Shown here in pieces: positions 54,198-63,175 of a stretch of DNA of 64,000 bases. Under the pieces are notes generated by a model that searched no databases, had not been told where the DNA came from, and saw only the letters and a program-made list of their open reading frames with translations. The number at the start of each line of letters is the position of its first letter. Position 1 is the first letter of the stretch. Position numbers and translations under genes: made by a program. The DNA is from Variibacter gotjawalensis (GTDB lineage: Bacteria; Pseudomonadota; Alphaproteobacteria; Rhizobiales; Xanthobacteraceae), in the NCBI RefSeq assembly GCF_002355335.1, contig NZ_AP014946.1, positions 4,522,238 through 4,586,237 of the forward strand, in the 5' to 3' direction.

Positions 54198-55165
54198 GCC
54201 GGCACCAGTTGCGGCTTCAGCTTCTCGCCGCGCGAAAAGGCTTGAAAGAGATCCGAAAGGCCGTCGAGGTCGGCTTCGCCGTCGACCAGACGTTCATACT
54301 TGTCCTTGTCGGCGCGCAGCAATTCGATATTCGGCTCGTAATCTCCGATCGGGAAATAAAACGACCGGATCAGGAAGAAGTCCTTGAGGCGGATCGAGCG
54401 CGTTTCCTTGATCGCCCACGCATCGGATTCGCCGATCTGCACGATCGCGCCTTCCGGTGCGACGGCTTCAAGTGCGACCTGACGCGCCGCATCCTTACCG
54501 CTCGCCTCGATAACAAGTGCGTAACGCCCCTGCTCGGCAGCCTCCGGCGACGTACGTTTCGCACCCAGCGATTCCGCGAAGGCCGCGCGATAGTCGGTCG
54601 GATCGACGACGTCGATCGGTCCGTAACCCATGCGGTTCAGTACGATGATCGCGCCAAGTCCGATCGGCCCTGCGCCGAGCACCAGCGCGCGCCCGTTCGG
54701 CACAATACGTTGCGCGAGGCGCACGCCGTGCGCCGTCGTGCCGATCGTGTCGAGCAGCAACGGCGCGAGCTTATCCGAAATGTCGTCCGGCACTTTGAGC
54801 AAGCAGCGCTCCGGCGCCACCAACTTCTCGGCATAGCCACCGTTGCGCTGCCAGCCGATGAGCTTGCGAACCTCTTCGGCCGTGCAGAGATGCGTGCGGC
54901 CGGCTGTACATTCTTCACACGTGCCGCAGAACACCGGGATATAGGCGACGACGCGCTCGCCATGGCGCGGATGTCCCGGCTGATCGATGACTCCGCCGAT
55001 CTCGTGACCGGAGGTGACCGGCCACCCGTTGCGCCACGGACGGAAATCGCTGCCGCACAGCGCGCAAGCCGTGACACGCACCGTGACTTCGCCGTCGCCC
55101 GGCACCGGATCCGCCACCGTTTCGATCGTTATGCGGCCTTCGCCGTGAAATTTCGCAGCTCTCAT
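54194..55165 (-). CDS. zinc-dependent MDR alcohol dehydrogenase
   Basis: 323 aa from the ATG at 55165 (longer frame rejected because that ATG overlaps the permease stop as ATGA). Catalytic zinc ligands in CALCGSDFRPWRNGWPVTSGHEIGG; structural zinc region CGTCEECTAGRTHLC; Rossmann fold ALVLGAGPIGLGAIIVL. Resembles polyol dehydrogenases such as galactitol-phosphate or sorbitol type. It would oxidise an imported sugar alcohol (or sugar) to a ketose for the kinase. NAD(P) preference not clear. Confidence 0.85.
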   Translation of the reverse strand: MRAAKFHGEGRITIETVADPVPGDGEVTVRVTACALCGSDFRPWRNGWPVTSGHEIGGVIDQPGHPRHGERVVAYIPVFCGTCEECTAGRTHLCTAEEVRKLIGWQRNGGYAEKLVAPERCLLKVPDDISDKLAPLLLDTIGTTAHGVRLAQRIVPNGRALVLGAGPIGLGAIIVLNRMGYGPIDVVDPTDYRAAFAESLGAKRTSPEAAEQGRYALVIEASGKDAARQVALEAVAPEGAIVQIGESDAWAIKETRSIRLKDFFLIRSFYFPIGDYEPNIELLRADKDKYERLVDGEADLDGLSDLFQAFSRGEKLKPQLVPA

Positions 55166-55977
55166 CCTTTGACGGCTCCTGCGGCGAGGCCACCGACCAG
55201 CCGCTTCTGAATCAACAAGGTTAGGATCAACGGCGGCAGTGCGATCACGACGGCAGCCGCCATCAGCGCCCCCCAGTTGGTGACGCCTTCGCCGACGAAG
55301 TTGAAACTCGCAACGATCGCCGTCTTCGTCTCGATCCCCGACAGCACCAGCGCGAACAGAAAGTAGTTCCACGAGAACACGAAGGAGAGGATCGACGCGA
55401 CGACGACGCCGGACATCGCGACCGGCAGCACGACCAGCAGCAGCGTCTGATCCTGCCGCGCGCCATCGATCTGCGCGCTCTCGACGATCTCGCGCGGCAC
55501 GGATTCGAAATACGGTAGCAGCACCCAGATCACGATCGGCAGCGTGATCGCCGCATGAGTCAGAATGAGAACCCAGTAGCCACCGACCATGCCGACCTGG
55601 CTAAACATCAACAGCCACGGCAACAGGAACAACGTGCCGGGCGCCATGCGCGCGAACAGCGTCGCCGTCGCGGGCCATGACATGCGGTGCCACGCCATCG
55701 CGAATGCGGCCGGAACACCTAACACAAGGCCGAGCACAGTCGAACCGACCGCAACGATCAGGCTGTTGAGCGTGTTGTGCATGAAGTCGTTGCGCGAGAA
55801 GAGCTCGACGAAGTTCTCCAGTGTCGGCGTGAAGAACAGCTTCGGCGGGATCGCGGCAACTTCGGTGCGCGGCTTGAATGCCGACATGAAGGTCCAGACG
55901 ATCGGCAGCGCGAGCACGACCAGCACGATGACGAGCTGGATCGTATCGAACGTGCGCTTTGTTTTTGGGTTCACCAT
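55162..55977 (-). CDS. carbohydrate ABC transporter permease, MalG type
   Basis: 271 aa with six hydrophobic segments and the EAA loop EIVESAQIDGARQDQTLLLVVLPVAMSGVV at about 175-205. Second permease of a CUT1-type sugar importer. Overlaps the MalF-like gene by 7 bp and the dehydrogenase by 4. Pairs with the binding protein at 56886. Confidence 0.9.
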   Translation of the reverse strand: MVNPKTKRTFDTIQLVIVLVVLALPIVWTFMSAFKPRTEVAAIPPKLFFTPTLENFVELFSRNDFMHNTLNSLIVAVGSTVLGLVLGVPAAFAMAWHRMSWPATATLFARMAPGTLFLLPWLLMFSQVGMVGGYWVLILTHAAITLPIVIWVLLPYFESVPREIVESAQIDGARQDQTLLLVVLPVAMSGVVVASILSFVFSWNYFLFALVLSGIETKTAIVASFNFVGEGVTNWGALMAAAVVIALPPLILTLLIQKRLVGGLAAGAVKG

Positions 55978-56837
55978 GCGGCGGCCTTCCTCAAACGCGC
56001 GAATACAAGCACCGAGCCGAAAACGATCGCGGACAGCGTCACCATCACGGCGCTCGCGTAGCCAAGTTCGGAGAATTCGAAGCCGCGGCGATACGCCAGA
56101 ATGTTGAGCGTCGTGCTCGCGTTGCCGGGGCCACCTTGCGTCGTGATGTAGATGACATCGAAGAACCGCAGGATGTCGACGCTGCGCAGCACCGTGGCGG
56201 TGATCAGCGTCGGCATCAACAGCGGCAGCGTGACGTAGCGGAAGCGGAACCAGCCGTTCGCGCCGTCCATCTCGGCCGCCTCGAAGACGTCATGCGGCAG
56301 CGAAAGATAGCCACCCATCACGATCAGCGCGACGAACGGCGTCCACTGCCACGTGTCGAGCGCCGCGATCGTGACCATCACCGTGGAGGGATCGGAGAGC
56401 CACAGCGCCGGCGGCAGCCCGACCTGCGCCAATATCCAATTCGCGATGCCGAAGCTCGGGTCGAGAATCACGATCGCCATCATGCCGATCACAACGGGCG
56501 GCAGCATGAAGGGCGACACCATCACGGTGCGCACGAGCCCGCGCGCCGATTGCGAACGCGCCAGCAGCAAGCCGAGCCACGTGCCCAGCACGAGCTGCGC
56601 GCCGAGCGCCATGAAATAGAGGAAGAAGGTGAGACGCAGGCCGTTCCAGAATTCGCCGTCGGCCAGCATCCGCGTGTAGTTGCCGAAGCCGATGAAGCGC
56701 GGATCGCTGCCGAGCTGCACGTCGCTGAACGAAAGCCAGAGCGCGTAACAGAACGGGTAGACGATCATCGCTGCGGCGAAGATCACCGCCGGCGCCACCA
56801 TCCACCGATAACTGTTACGCGTACCGCTCTGTGCCAT
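55971..56837 (-). CDS. carbohydrate ABC transporter permease, MalF type
   Basis: 288 aa with six hydrophobic segments; EAA loop SLPHDVFEAAEMDGANGWFRFRYVTLPLLMPTLIT at about 180-215. First permease of the same CUT1 importer. Follows the binding-protein gene by about 50 bp. Confidence 0.9.
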   Translation of the reverse strand: MAQSGTRNSYRWMVAPAVIFAAAMIVYPFCYALWLSFSDVQLGSDPRFIGFGNYTRMLADGEFWNGLRLTFFLYFMALGAQLVLGTWLGLLLARSQSARGLVRTVMVSPFMLPPVVIGMMAIVILDPSFGIANWILAQVGLPPALWLSDPSTVMVTIAALDTWQWTPFVALIVMGGYLSLPHDVFEAAEMDGANGWFRFRYVTLPLLMPTLITATVLRSVDILRFFDVIYITTQGGPGNASTTLNILAYRRGFEFSELGYASAVMVTLSAIVFGSVLVFARLRKAAAW

Positions 56838-56885
56838 GTTTGAAGCGAGGCGCTCTTACGGAAAGCGCCCCGCTCTCCTTTGCGC

Positions 56886-58175
56886 TTACTGAAGTTTCGC
56901 GAGTTCGGCGTCGGCGGTCTTGGCGGCTTCGGCCGGCGACTTGCCTTGATAAATCGCCTGCATGGCGCCACCGATGATGTCGCGCGCTTCCGGCACGCGA
57001 TCGGTGTTCGTCTGGTAGACGCCGGTGCCGGTTTTGCCGAGTTCGATCAGCGCGTCGGCCCAAGCCTTGCGGATCGGCATTTCCTTCGTCCAGGCATTGA
57101 ACTCTTCGCCCTGGAAGACGCTGGCGCGCGGCGGCGCGACGCCGTTGTTGACAAGCTTCGTCTGCACTTCGCGGCTTGTCGCCCATTGCAGGAACAGCCA
57201 CGCGGCTTGCTGCCTCTTCGAATTCGCCGAGATCGCGACGGTCCAGCCGATCGCGACCGGCTTCGAGACGCCCGAGTCCTTACCCGGCGGCAGAACCTTG
57301 ACACCGAGATCGTTGGCGCGGTTCGGGAAGCGCGTAATGTTGGCGAATTCGTTGCTCGACTCGTGCGTCATCGCAACGCGGCCTTGGCCGAGCAGCTCGG
57401 TGATCTGCGTGAAGGTGTGGTTCAGCGCGCCGGGCGGGCCATAGTCACGCAACATCGTCGCGTAGAGTTCGAGACCCTTCATCGTGTTCGGCTGTTCCAT
57501 GCCCGGCTTGCCGTCCGGCGTCATGAACGAACCGCCCGAGTTGTAGACGAACCCGGCGAGCGCATACGGCGTGATGCTACGAATACCGCGTGCCGCCCAG
57601 ACGCCCTGGTTCGCATCGCACTTCTTGAGCGCAGCCGCCGCCGTCGCGAGCTCCTCAAGGAATTTCGGCTCGGCAACCTTGCACTTCTCGAAGAGGTCCT
57701 TGCGCCAGTAGAACAGCGGGCCTTCCTGGTTGATCGGGATAGCCACCACCTGCTGGCCGAATGTCGACGCCGCGCGGATCGACGCGCCAAAATCTTCGTA
57801 GTTGAAGTCCGGCGCCGTCTGCGACGCGTTCTTGATCATCGGCGCGAGGTCGGCGTACCAGCCCGCGCGGTTGAAGATCGCGCCTTCGCGGCTGGTCAGC
57901 GACATGAACACATCCATGTCCGCCGACTTGCCCTGCATCAGCGTCTGCAAGCGTGCGCGGTATTGCTCTTCGTTGAAGATTTCAACGCGCGCCGTGATGC
58001 CGGTCTTGGCCTGAAAGTCTTTCACGAGGTCGCGCATTGCTTGCGACCACGGGTGGTTGTTGAACATCAGATTGATGGTCTGGCCGTTCTGCGACTTCCA
58101 ATCGAAGCTTTGCGCAGCAGCCGGAACGGCGGTAGCCAACAAGGCAGCCACGCACGCGCCGAAGAACCTCTTCAT
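56886..58175 (-). CDS. extracellular sugar-binding protein (family 1)
   Basis: 429 aa with signal peptide (ACVAALLATAVPAAAQS). Family-1 solute-binding fold: QTINLMFNNHPWSQAMRDLVKDFQAKTGITARVEIFNEEQYRARLQTLMQGKSADMDVFMSLTSREG, AWLFLQWATSREVQTKLVNNGVAPPRASVFQ. Captures a sugar or polyol for the MalFG-like permeases. First gene of the operon, with AGGAAGG before the ATG. The ATP-binding subunit of this importer is not in the operon, so a shared MalK/UgpC-type ATPase must serve it. Confidence 0.9.
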   Translation of the reverse strand: MKRFFGACVAALLATAVPAAAQSFDWKSQNGQTINLMFNNHPWSQAMRDLVKDFQAKTGITARVEIFNEEQYRARLQTLMQGKSADMDVFMSLTSREGAIFNRAGWYADLAPMIKNASQTAPDFNYEDFGASIRAASTFGQQVVAIPINQEGPLFYWRKDLFEKCKVAEPKFLEELATAAAALKKCDANQGVWAARGIRSITPYALAGFVYNSGGSFMTPDGKPGMEQPNTMKGLELYATMLRDYGPPGALNHTFTQITELLGQGRVAMTHESSNEFANITRFPNRANDLGVKVLPPGKDSGVSKPVAIGWTVAISANSKRQQAAWLFLQWATSREVQTKLVNNGVAPPRASVFQGEEFNAWTKEMPIRKAWADALIELGKTGTGVYQTNTDRVPEARDIIGGAMQAIYQGKSPAEAAKTADAELAKLQ

Positions 58176-58195
58176 GCCTTCCTCCCGGGTTTTAC

Positions 58196-58292
58196 GTTCG
58201 TTATTGAAGATATCCAGGCACGGGTTGTTCGTTTTCGCAAGTCACATTTTCCTTTTCGCGCATTTGTGAGCTATAGTTGCGTCAGAACGAAC
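58196..58292. promoter_or_regulatory. repeated GTTCGTT boxes, probable DeoR operators
   Basis: GTTCGTT at 58196-58202 and 58227-58233 and its reverse complement AACGAAC at 58286-58292 lie in the 151-bp gap between the divergent binding-protein operon and the DeoR gene. Multiple direct/inverted copies of one short box are usual for DeoR-family repression of both directions. Confidence 0.55.
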
Positions 58293-58326
58293 ATTCGGGA
58301 CCTTAGGGAGGCCCGGCGGAGAGCGC

Positions 58327-59091
58327 ATGCAGGAACGTCACGACCGCATCCTCGATATTCTGATGCGCCGCGGCTATGCGGGCATCGACGAGCTCGTCGC
58401 GAACTTCGATGTCACACCGCAGACCATCCGCCGCGACTTGCAGGATCTGGCCGATCGCGGCCTGCTTCGCCGCCACCATGGCGGCGCCAGCGTCATGTCG
58501 AGCACGTCGAACACCGACTACGTGCACCGCCACATCGAAAATGCGGACGAGAAGACGGCCATTGCCAAAGCCGCAGCCGCGATGCTCGCACCCGGCTCGT
58601 CAGTCTTTCTCACACCGGGCACGACAATCGAGGCGACGGCCGAAGCCATCGCGGCGCTCAAACTTCCGGGACTACGCGTCATCACCAATTCGACGGTCGC
58701 GGCCGAGCACCTCGCCCGCGATCCCGACATTTCAGTGCAGGTCACCGGCGGCATGTGGCAGCGGAACAATCACGCGCTCGCCGGCCCGGCCGCCGCCGAC
58801 TTCGCCAATCGCTACCGCTGCGATGTGCTGATCACGAGCTGCGGCGGCATCGATACGGATGGTTGGCTGCTGGAATATCGGGACGAAGAGGTGGTCGTGG
58901 CGCAAGCGATGATCGCCAATGCGCGCCGCCGCATCCTCCTCGTCGATCATTCGAAGTTCAATCGCGTCGCGGCCTGCAAGCTCGCGCAGATCTCCGACAT
59001 GACGACGGTGATCACCGACCGCGCGCCGTCTCAGGCCGCGCAGAAGATGTTCGCCAACGCGAAATGCGAATTGGTGCTGGCGGGCGGCTAG
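58327..59091 (+). CDS. DeoR/GlpR-family repressor
   Basis: 254 aa. N-terminal helix-turn-helix MQERHDRILDILMRRGYAGIDELVANFDVTPQTIRRDLQDLADRGLLRRHHGGA, then the phosphosugar-binding isomerase-like domain (FLTPGTTIEATAEAIAAL, DVLITSCGGIDTDGWLLEY, LVDHSKFNR). Divergent from the carbohydrate operon; family members are inactivated by a phosphorylated sugar, here presumably the product of the PfkB kinase. Confidence 0.9.
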   Translation: MQERHDRILDILMRRGYAGIDELVANFDVTPQTIRRDLQDLADRGLLRRHHGGASVMSSTSNTDYVHRHIENADEKTAIAKAAAAMLAPGSSVFLTPGTTIEATAEAIAALKLPGLRVITNSTVAAEHLARDPDISVQVTGGMWQRNNHALAGPAAADFANRYRCDVLITSCGGIDTDGWLLEYRDEEVVVAQAMIANARRRILLVDHSKFNRVAACKLAQISDMTTVITDRAPSQAAQKMFANAKCELVLAGG

Positions 59092-59134
59092 ATGGCGTCA
59101 TTGCGCGAAGCGGCAACGCTACTCTCAATGAGGG

Positions 59135-60121
59135 CTAAACCAGCCGCACTTTAAAGAATCGCGCGATCGCCGAGAAATCCCTCGCCATCGCGAAACGAGG
59201 GCCGGTCTGGGTCTCCGCCACGACTCCCGAATGCAGGCCGACTGCCTGATTGATGCCGTTGACTTTCGTCATCCAGAGCTTGCCGGAATCTCCCAAGATG
59301 CCCGGCGGGAATTGGTCGATACTGCGTACCAAGAAGCACGCGATCCGCTGCATGCCACCCGCACTCTGATAGACATAATAGATGTGCGACACGACGCCTT
59401 GCCGCGCCTTGGACTGCCACGAGTAGGAGTAAACCGGCCGATTGAGCAGCGACTGCGCATAAGCCTGCGGCGACGCTGCGTTAGGAACGAATACGCCCTG
59501 CGGCGCACCGAAAACCGGGATCTCTGGGGTGAACGCAGCTTCCTGCTGAACCGGCACGCGGACCAACGCGCAATCGACGTCGATGTAAGCGGCCGCGCCG
59601 TTGAACGGCGGCAAGAACACTTCGTCGGCGACGAGTTCCGTACTCGCCGCCGTCGCGCCGCGATAATAGAAACTCGCGTCAAAACTCGGGAATGCAATCT
59701 GCGTCCCGATATCTAGCGCTACGTGACGATTCGTCATCGCGAACAGTCCGGCGTCGCCGTCGCGTCTGACGAAGCACCCGATCGTTCCGGTATTCTGCAG
59801 GTTCGATATCTTGCCGCCAGCGCGATACGTGCCGGCAGGCGATCGCGTGCTCGCCGTTAGTGCTTCGCTCGCAGTGAAGACGACGACGTCGGTCGGCATC
59901 GTCTGACCCGCGACGGTCACCGACTGCGGAATCTTCACGCGCCCATCGGCAAGCCGCCGTTTCGCTCCCCTCAACGGCACTTTCTCGTCGACGAAAAACG
60001 TCACCGCATTGGGGTTGCCCTGCGTCGAGAACAACGTTTCCTTCGGCCCGAAAGCTACGCCTCGCGCGCCCGCCGCTTTTGCGTAGCGCGCGAAGACCGC
60101 CTGCAGGTCCGTGTGCTTCAC
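59135..60121 (-). CDS. trypsin-fold serine protease-like protein
   Basis: 328 aa starting at GTG. The trypsin triad is visible: His133 in FAMTNRHVALD, Asp183 in IDVDCALVRV and Ser279 in GILGDSGKLWM (GDSG). No signal peptide or pro-region is seen, so it would be cytoplasmic unless exported unusually. Such signal-less S1-fold proteins with NRHVA and GDSG recall Nal1-like peptidases. The N-terminal 100 residues (LFSTQGNPNAVTFFVDEKVPLRGAKR) form an additional beta-rich domain. It begins 9 bp after the lipoprotein gene; they are probably cotranscribed. Substrate unknown. Confidence 0.7.
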   Translation of the reverse strand: MKHTDLQAVFARYAKAAGARGVAFGPKETLFSTQGNPNAVTFFVDEKVPLRGAKRRLADGRVKIPQSVTVAGQTMPTDVVVFTASEALTASTRSPAGTYRAGGKISNLQNTGTIGCFVRRDGDAGLFAMTNRHVALDIGTQIAFPSFDASFYYRGATAASTELVADEVFLPPFNGAAAYIDVDCALVRVPVQQEAAFTPEIPVFGAPQGVFVPNAASPQAYAQSLLNRPVYSYSWQSKARQGVVSHIYYVYQSAGGMQRIACFLVRSIDQFPPGILGDSGKLWMTKVNGINQAVGLHSGVVAETQTGPRFAMARDFSAIARFFKVRLV

Positions 60122-60130
60122 ACTCGCGGC

Positions 60131-60691
60131 CTAGAGCTTCACCCTCTGGATGTTTCTCGTCTCCGGATCGTAGACGATCATATAGCTGCGCTGCGAAACG
60201 ATCTTGCGGCTTTCGCCGCCGGCCGGCGCCGACTGTTTCTCGACCAGCTTGTCGAAGACTTTGTCCGCGCTATCCAGCACGCGCCCCAAGGTTTTATCGT
60301 CGACATCGGACGACACCTTTGTCGGATACTGTCCTTCGAGGTCGATGATGTTTTTCGCTGTCCCGTAGAATGGCCGCTTGACATCGAGATGCGCGACTTG
60401 ACTGTAGCCCAGCTGGATCGGTGTTTTATCGACCGTGGTCTCGGTCAAAGTCTTCTCGCCGATCTTGACAGATGTCCCATCCGCATTGGCCTTCACCACA
60501 TTGACCGCATAAGTCGTCTCGGTCGCGAGAAAGCCGATCTTCTGCGGCGCAGTGACGACAATCGGCGTGCCCGCAACGGTCGTGACGACCGGCCTGCCTT
60601 CAGCGTCGCGCGCGAGATAAGTCGTTTCGTAGCTTGCGCATCCGGCGAGCAGAACACTCGATGCAAAACTCAGCAGCAATAACTGACGCAC
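60131..60691 (-). CDS. putative lipoprotein
   Basis: 186 aa with lipobox SVLLAGC (Cys at about 18) and GTG start after GGGGGATATTA. The mature part is beta-rich (VVTTVAGTPIVVTAPQKIGFLATETTYAVNVVKA) with a helical segment about 125-150. Not recognised. It directly precedes the trypsin-fold gene, suggesting joint function such as a surface protein with a processing enzyme; that is speculative. Confidence 0.65.
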   Translation of the reverse strand: MRQLLLLSFASSVLLAGCASYETTYLARDAEGRPVVTTVAGTPIVVTAPQKIGFLATETTYAVNVVKANADGTSVKIGEKTLTETTVDKTPIQLGYSQVAHLDVKRPFYGTAKNIIDLEGQYPTKVSSDVDDKTLGRVLDSADKVFDKLVEKQSAPAGGESRKIVSQRSYMIVYDPETRNIQRVKL

Positions 60692-60766
60692 TAATATCCC
60701 CCGTTATAAAAAAGCTTAGAATAATATGGAAGGGACTATGTCACGGCCGTTTTGGGGCCGCAACAC

Positions 60767-61465
60767 TTAGATACCGAGATAAGCCGCGCGCACGCGATCG
60801 TCCTTGGCAAGTGTCCTGGCTTCGCCGTCGAGCACGATCTTTCCGGTCTCGATCACGTAAGCGCGGTCAGCAATTTCTAATGCGGCCGTGACGTTCTGTT
60901 CGACCAGCAGCAGAGTGACGCCGCGTTCGCGCAAGCTTACGATCGCACGCATGATCTGATCGATCAGCAACGGCGCGAGCCCCATCGACGGCTCGTCGAG
61001 CAACAAGAGCTTCGGCTTGCTCATCAATGCGCGGCCCATCGCAAGCATTTGTTGTTGGCCGCCCGACAAAGCGCCTGCCGGCAGCGCGCGCTTCTCTTTC
61101 AGGATCGGGAACATCGCGTAAATGTCGTCGATCTCTCGCGCGACATCGTCGCTGCGCGTCCACGCACCGAGCCGCAGATTGTCCTCGATCGACAGCGGCG
61201 CGAACACTTGCCGCCCTTCCGGCACTTGCGCGATGCCGGCCGCGACGCGCGCATGCGGCGGCATCCGCGCGATCGATTTTCCTTCGAACGTGATCTCACC
61301 CGCCGCGCGCGGCTGCACGCCCGAGATGACTCGAAGCAACGTCGTCTTGCCGGCGCCGTTCGAGCCGACGAGCGTGACGATCTCCCCTGCATTCACGTTC
61401 AGCGAGACGCCATGCAGCACTTCGATGCGGCCGTAGCGCGAGACGATGTTCTCAAGCTTGAGCAT
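60767..61465 (-). CDS. livF: branched-chain amino acid ABC ATPase LivF
   Basis: 232 aa. Walker [14 protein letters not shown] near residue 32, signature LSGGQQQMLAMGRALM, Walker B LLLLDEPSMGLAPLL, and C-terminal VIETGKIVLDGEA. LivF-type in length and by SMGLAPLL. Second ATPase of the importer for leucine, isoleucine, valine or a related amide/urea substrate. Overlaps livG by 14 bp. Last gene of its operon. Confidence 0.9.
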   Translation of the reverse strand: MLKLENIVSRYGRIEVLHGVSLNVNAGEIVTLVGSNGAGKTTLLRVISGVQPRAAGEITFEGKSIARMPPHARVAAGIAQVPEGRQVFAPLSIEDNLRLGAWTRSDDVAREIDDIYAMFPILKEKRALPAGALSGGQQQMLAMGRALMSKPKLLLLDEPSMGLAPLLIDQIMRAIVSLRERGVTLLLVEQNVTAALEIADRAYVIETGKIVLDGEARTLAKDDRVRAAYLGI

Positions 61466-62240
61466 CCGCCGCCTCCTCGCCGCGCGCTTTGCCGAGATAC
61501 GCCGCGATCACTGCGGGATTCTGCCGCACTTCAGAAGCGGTACCGGACGCAAGCGTGCGCCCCCCTTCGAGCACATGAATGCGGTTCGAAATTTTCATCA
61601 CGAGACGCATGTCGTGCTCGACCAGCACGACCGCCACACCCTGCTTCGCGATCTTCTGGATCACGGCGTCGATCTCTTCGGTCTCGACCGCATTGCATCC
61701 GGCCGCCGGCTCGTCGAGCAGCAGAATGCGCGGCTCCGACGCAAGCGCGCGTGCGATTTCGAGCCGCTTCAACGCGCCATACGGCAAACCCTGCGCGGTT
61801 CGGTCCGCATCCTTCGCGAGCCCGACCAACGCCAGCAGCTCTTCAGCCTTCGCGCGCGTCTCGCGGTTCTGCGCCGCGACCGACGGCAGCGCGAAGAGAT
61901 GCGCCAGCACATTGCGCTTCTCCTGCAGATGCCGACCGACCATGACGTTTTCGGCCGCCGTCATGCGGAAGAAGACCTGGAGATTCTGGAACGTGCGCGA
62001 CATACCGCGCCGCGCCAGCAGATGCGGCGCAAACTGCGTTACGTCCTCATCGCCGAGCGTGATCTTGCCGCGCGATGCGCGGTAAACGCCCGAGATAATG
62101 TTGAACAACGTCGTCTTACCCGCGCCGTTCGGCCCGATCAGCGCGAATATCTCCCCGGGCTCGACAACGAAAGACACAGCATCGAGCGCCTTCAATCCCC
62201 CGAACGAAATGCCGATGTCGTCGACGCGCAGGAGGCTCAT
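61452..62240 (-). CDS. livG: branched-chain amino acid ABC ATPase LivG
   Basis: 262 aa. Walker [20 protein letters not shown], then [23 protein letters not shown] (LivG-specific), signature [16 protein letters not shown], Walker [16 protein letters not shown]. The signature departs from LSGGQ, as in many LivG proteins. Operon order livH-livM-livG-livF. Confidence 0.9.
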   Translation of the reverse strand: MSLLRVDDIGISFGGLKALDAVSFVVEPGEIFALIGPNGAGKTTLFNIISGVYRASRGKITLGDEDVTQFAPHLLARRGMSRTFQNLQVFFRMTAAENVMVGRHLQEKRNVLAHLFALPSVAAQNRETRAKAEELLALVGLAKDADRTAQGLPYGALKRLEIARALASEPRILLLDEPAAGCNAVETEEIDAVIQKIAKQGVAVVLVEHDMRLVMKISNRIHVLEGGRTLASGTASEVRQNPAVIAAYLGKARGEEAADAQA

Positions 62241-63175
62241 CCGCGCCTCCGCATCAGCATGCCGAGGGACGGCACGATGCCGGCGCGCAGGAAGATCATG
62301 AACAGGATCATGATCAGCCCCAGCACCGCATGCTCGTATTCGTGAAACACCGTGAGGACTTGCGGCAGGATCGTCAGAATCGCCGCACCAACGACGCTGC
62401 CGAGGATCGAGCCGAGCCCGCCGAGCACCACCATCGTGACAAACTCGATAGATCGCAGAAAGCCTGCAGTCGCCGGCGTGACCAGCCCGTCGAACAGAGC
62501 GAGATATGCACCCGCGACCGCCGCATAAATCGCCGACAGCACAAAGGCGACGAGCTTGTAGCGCGCGACATCGACGCCGAGCACGCTCGCGGCGACTTCG
62601 GAATCATGGATTGCGCGGAAGGCGCGCCCCGTCGGACTTGCAACCAAATTCGCGGCGAGGAAACTCGCCAGCACCAGCGTGCCGCCGGCGATCCAGTACC
62701 AAGGCACGGAGCCGCGCGCGATCCAGCCGAACAGCACCAAGCGCGGCACCGCCATGCCGTCCGGCCCGCCGGTGAGGCGCGCCTCGTTGGTGAACACCAT
62801 CGCGATCAGGATGCCGAGCCCGAGCGTCGCGACCGCGAGATAATGCCCTTTGAGTCTCAGGATCGGCCGCCCGACCAAATACGCGAGAACGCCCGCGGCC
62901 GCAGCACCGACGATCAGCGCGGCCCACACCGGCAGCCCCCAATGGGTCGGGCCGACCGCTACGGCATAAGCGCCGATACCGAAGAACCCCGCATGGCCGA
63001 GGCTGACCTGCCCCGCGTAACCCATCAATAGATTGAGTCCCACCGCCGCGATCGCGAAGATGAAAACCAGCGCCGAAATGCGGAAATAGAAGCTCGACGG
63101 AAACACCAGCGGCAACAGCGCGACCAGCGCCGCAATCGCGAGCGTGCTGCCGTAACGATCGAGCAATCCGCGCAT
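62237..63175 (-). CDS. livM: branched-chain amino acid ABC permease LivM
   Basis: 312 aa from the ATG at 63175, which overlaps the livH stop (ATGA); a longer frame in front is a livH shadow. Eight hydrophobic segments and the LivM loop [89 protein letters not shown]. Membrane subunit of the same importer. Confidence 0.9.
   Translation of the reverse strand: MRGLLDRYGSTLAIAALVALLPLVFPSSFYFRISALVFIFAIAAVGLNLLMGYAGQVSLGHAGFFGIGAYAVAVGPTHWGLPVWAALIVGAAAAGVLAYLVGRPILRLKGHYLAVATLGLGILIAMVFTNEARLTGGPDGMAVPRLVLFGWIARGSVPWYWIAGGTLVLASFLAANLVASPTGRAFRAIHDSEVAASVLGVDVARYKLVAFVLSAIYAAVAGAYLALFDGLVTPATAGFLRSIEFVTMVVLGGLGSILGSVVGAAILTILPQVLTVFHEYEHAVLGLIMILFMIFLRAGIVPSLGMLMRRRG

Noticed and set aside
52264..59091. 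A complete sulfoquinovose (sulfo-EMP) pathway
   Set aside because: No sulfoquinovosidase, isomerase or YihU-like reductase is present; only the kinase and aldolase would fit, so no such claim is made.
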